Source of the DNA: Actinomycetes bacterium | GTDB taxonomy: Bacteria > Actinomycetota > Actinomycetes > Actinomycetales > Microbacteriaceae | NCBI GenBank assembly: GCA_023457615.1 | Contig: JAEWKY010000090.1 | Location: forward strand, 1 to 5,204 | DNA length: 5,204 bases | Direction: 5' to 3' | Shown here: one piece after another, positions 5,149 to 5,204 of the stretch | How the letters are laid out: the number at the start of each line of letters is the position of its first letter | Position numbering within the stretch: the stretch's first letter is position 1 | Notes under the pieces: model-generated | The model's database searches: none | What the model saw: only the letters and a program-made list of their open reading frames with translations | What the model was told of the DNA's origin: nothing | Made by a program: the position numbers and the translations under genes

Positions 5149-5204
5149 CGCCGCTCCTCGCCCTCGCCGTCGTCGCCGCGGGCGCCGTCGGCGCGGCACT
5201 GCGC
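5145..5204 (+). CDS. crcB: Second CrcB/Fluc fluoride channel subunit (3' truncated)
   Basis: The first 20 codons are present, starting with GTG at 5145 inside the previous stop (GTGA). The ribosome site GGGAGG at 5132-5137 leaves 7 nt spacing. The peptide MTPLLALAVVAAGAVGAALR repeats the helix 1 pattern of the upstream subunit, with GAVGAALR matching its GALGSALR and the conserved Arg in place. The diagnostic Asn and Phe motifs lie beyond the window, so the assignment rests on this short match and on the gene order. It would be the antiparallel partner, expected to have the opposite membrane orientation. Confidence 0.8.
   Translation, partial: MTPLLALAVVAAGAVGAALR

Overview
The window is very GC-rich. 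Its coding frames use almost only G or C at third codon positions, start codons are often GTG, and genes overlap by ATGA/GTGA. Two genes appear to have leaderless promoters. Together with the families present, this points to a high-GC Gram-positive actinobacterium, probably Microbacteriaceae or a close relative (inference; there is no rRNA or marker gene here). I see no mobile element, CRISPR array, tRNA or rRNA. The window reads as ordinary chromosome with a small cell-envelope/signalling region next to an ion-transport operon.

Left part (1-2017). The helical C-terminus of an unidentified protein ends at 220. A 17-bp tandem duplication overlaps its stop codon, followed by a strong GC hairpin. 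Facing it on the minus strand is a secreted four-cysteine protein with a complete beta/gamma-crystallin domain: two Greek-key signatures and two intact calcium-binding motifs. A 127-bp gap with possible operator sequence separates it from a divergent ECF sigma factor gene. That gene overlaps by 4 nt a gene for a small single-pass membrane protein with a four-cysteine outer domain. The membrane protein sits where an anti-sigma factor is usually encoded, but its roughly 35-residue cytoplasmic part has no zinc anti-sigma motif.

Middle (2018-2686). A minus-strand gene encodes a membrane-anchored outer protein whose sequence pattern resembles the neocarzinostatin fold. Its stop codon directly abuts the stop of the anti-sigma candidate. 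Its start lies only 30 bp from the start of the next, divergent gene. Both starts can be explained by leaderless promoters packed back to back in that gap.

Right part (2687-5204). A KimA-like (KUP/APC superfamily) potassium:proton symporter gene is translationally coupled (GTGA overlap) to a CrcB/Fluc fluoride channel gene. That gene is coupled in the same way to a second CrcB/Fluc gene, which is cut by the window end. The three form a compact ion-homeostasis operon: potassium uptake plus a probable two-subunit fluoride exporter. No c-di-AMP or fluoride riboswitch can fit in front of it.

The most interesting candidates are the ECF sigma / unusual anti-sigma candidate / secreted calcium-binding crystallin unit, the neocarzinostatin-like protein outside any visible enediyne pathway, and the compact divergent leaderless promoter.
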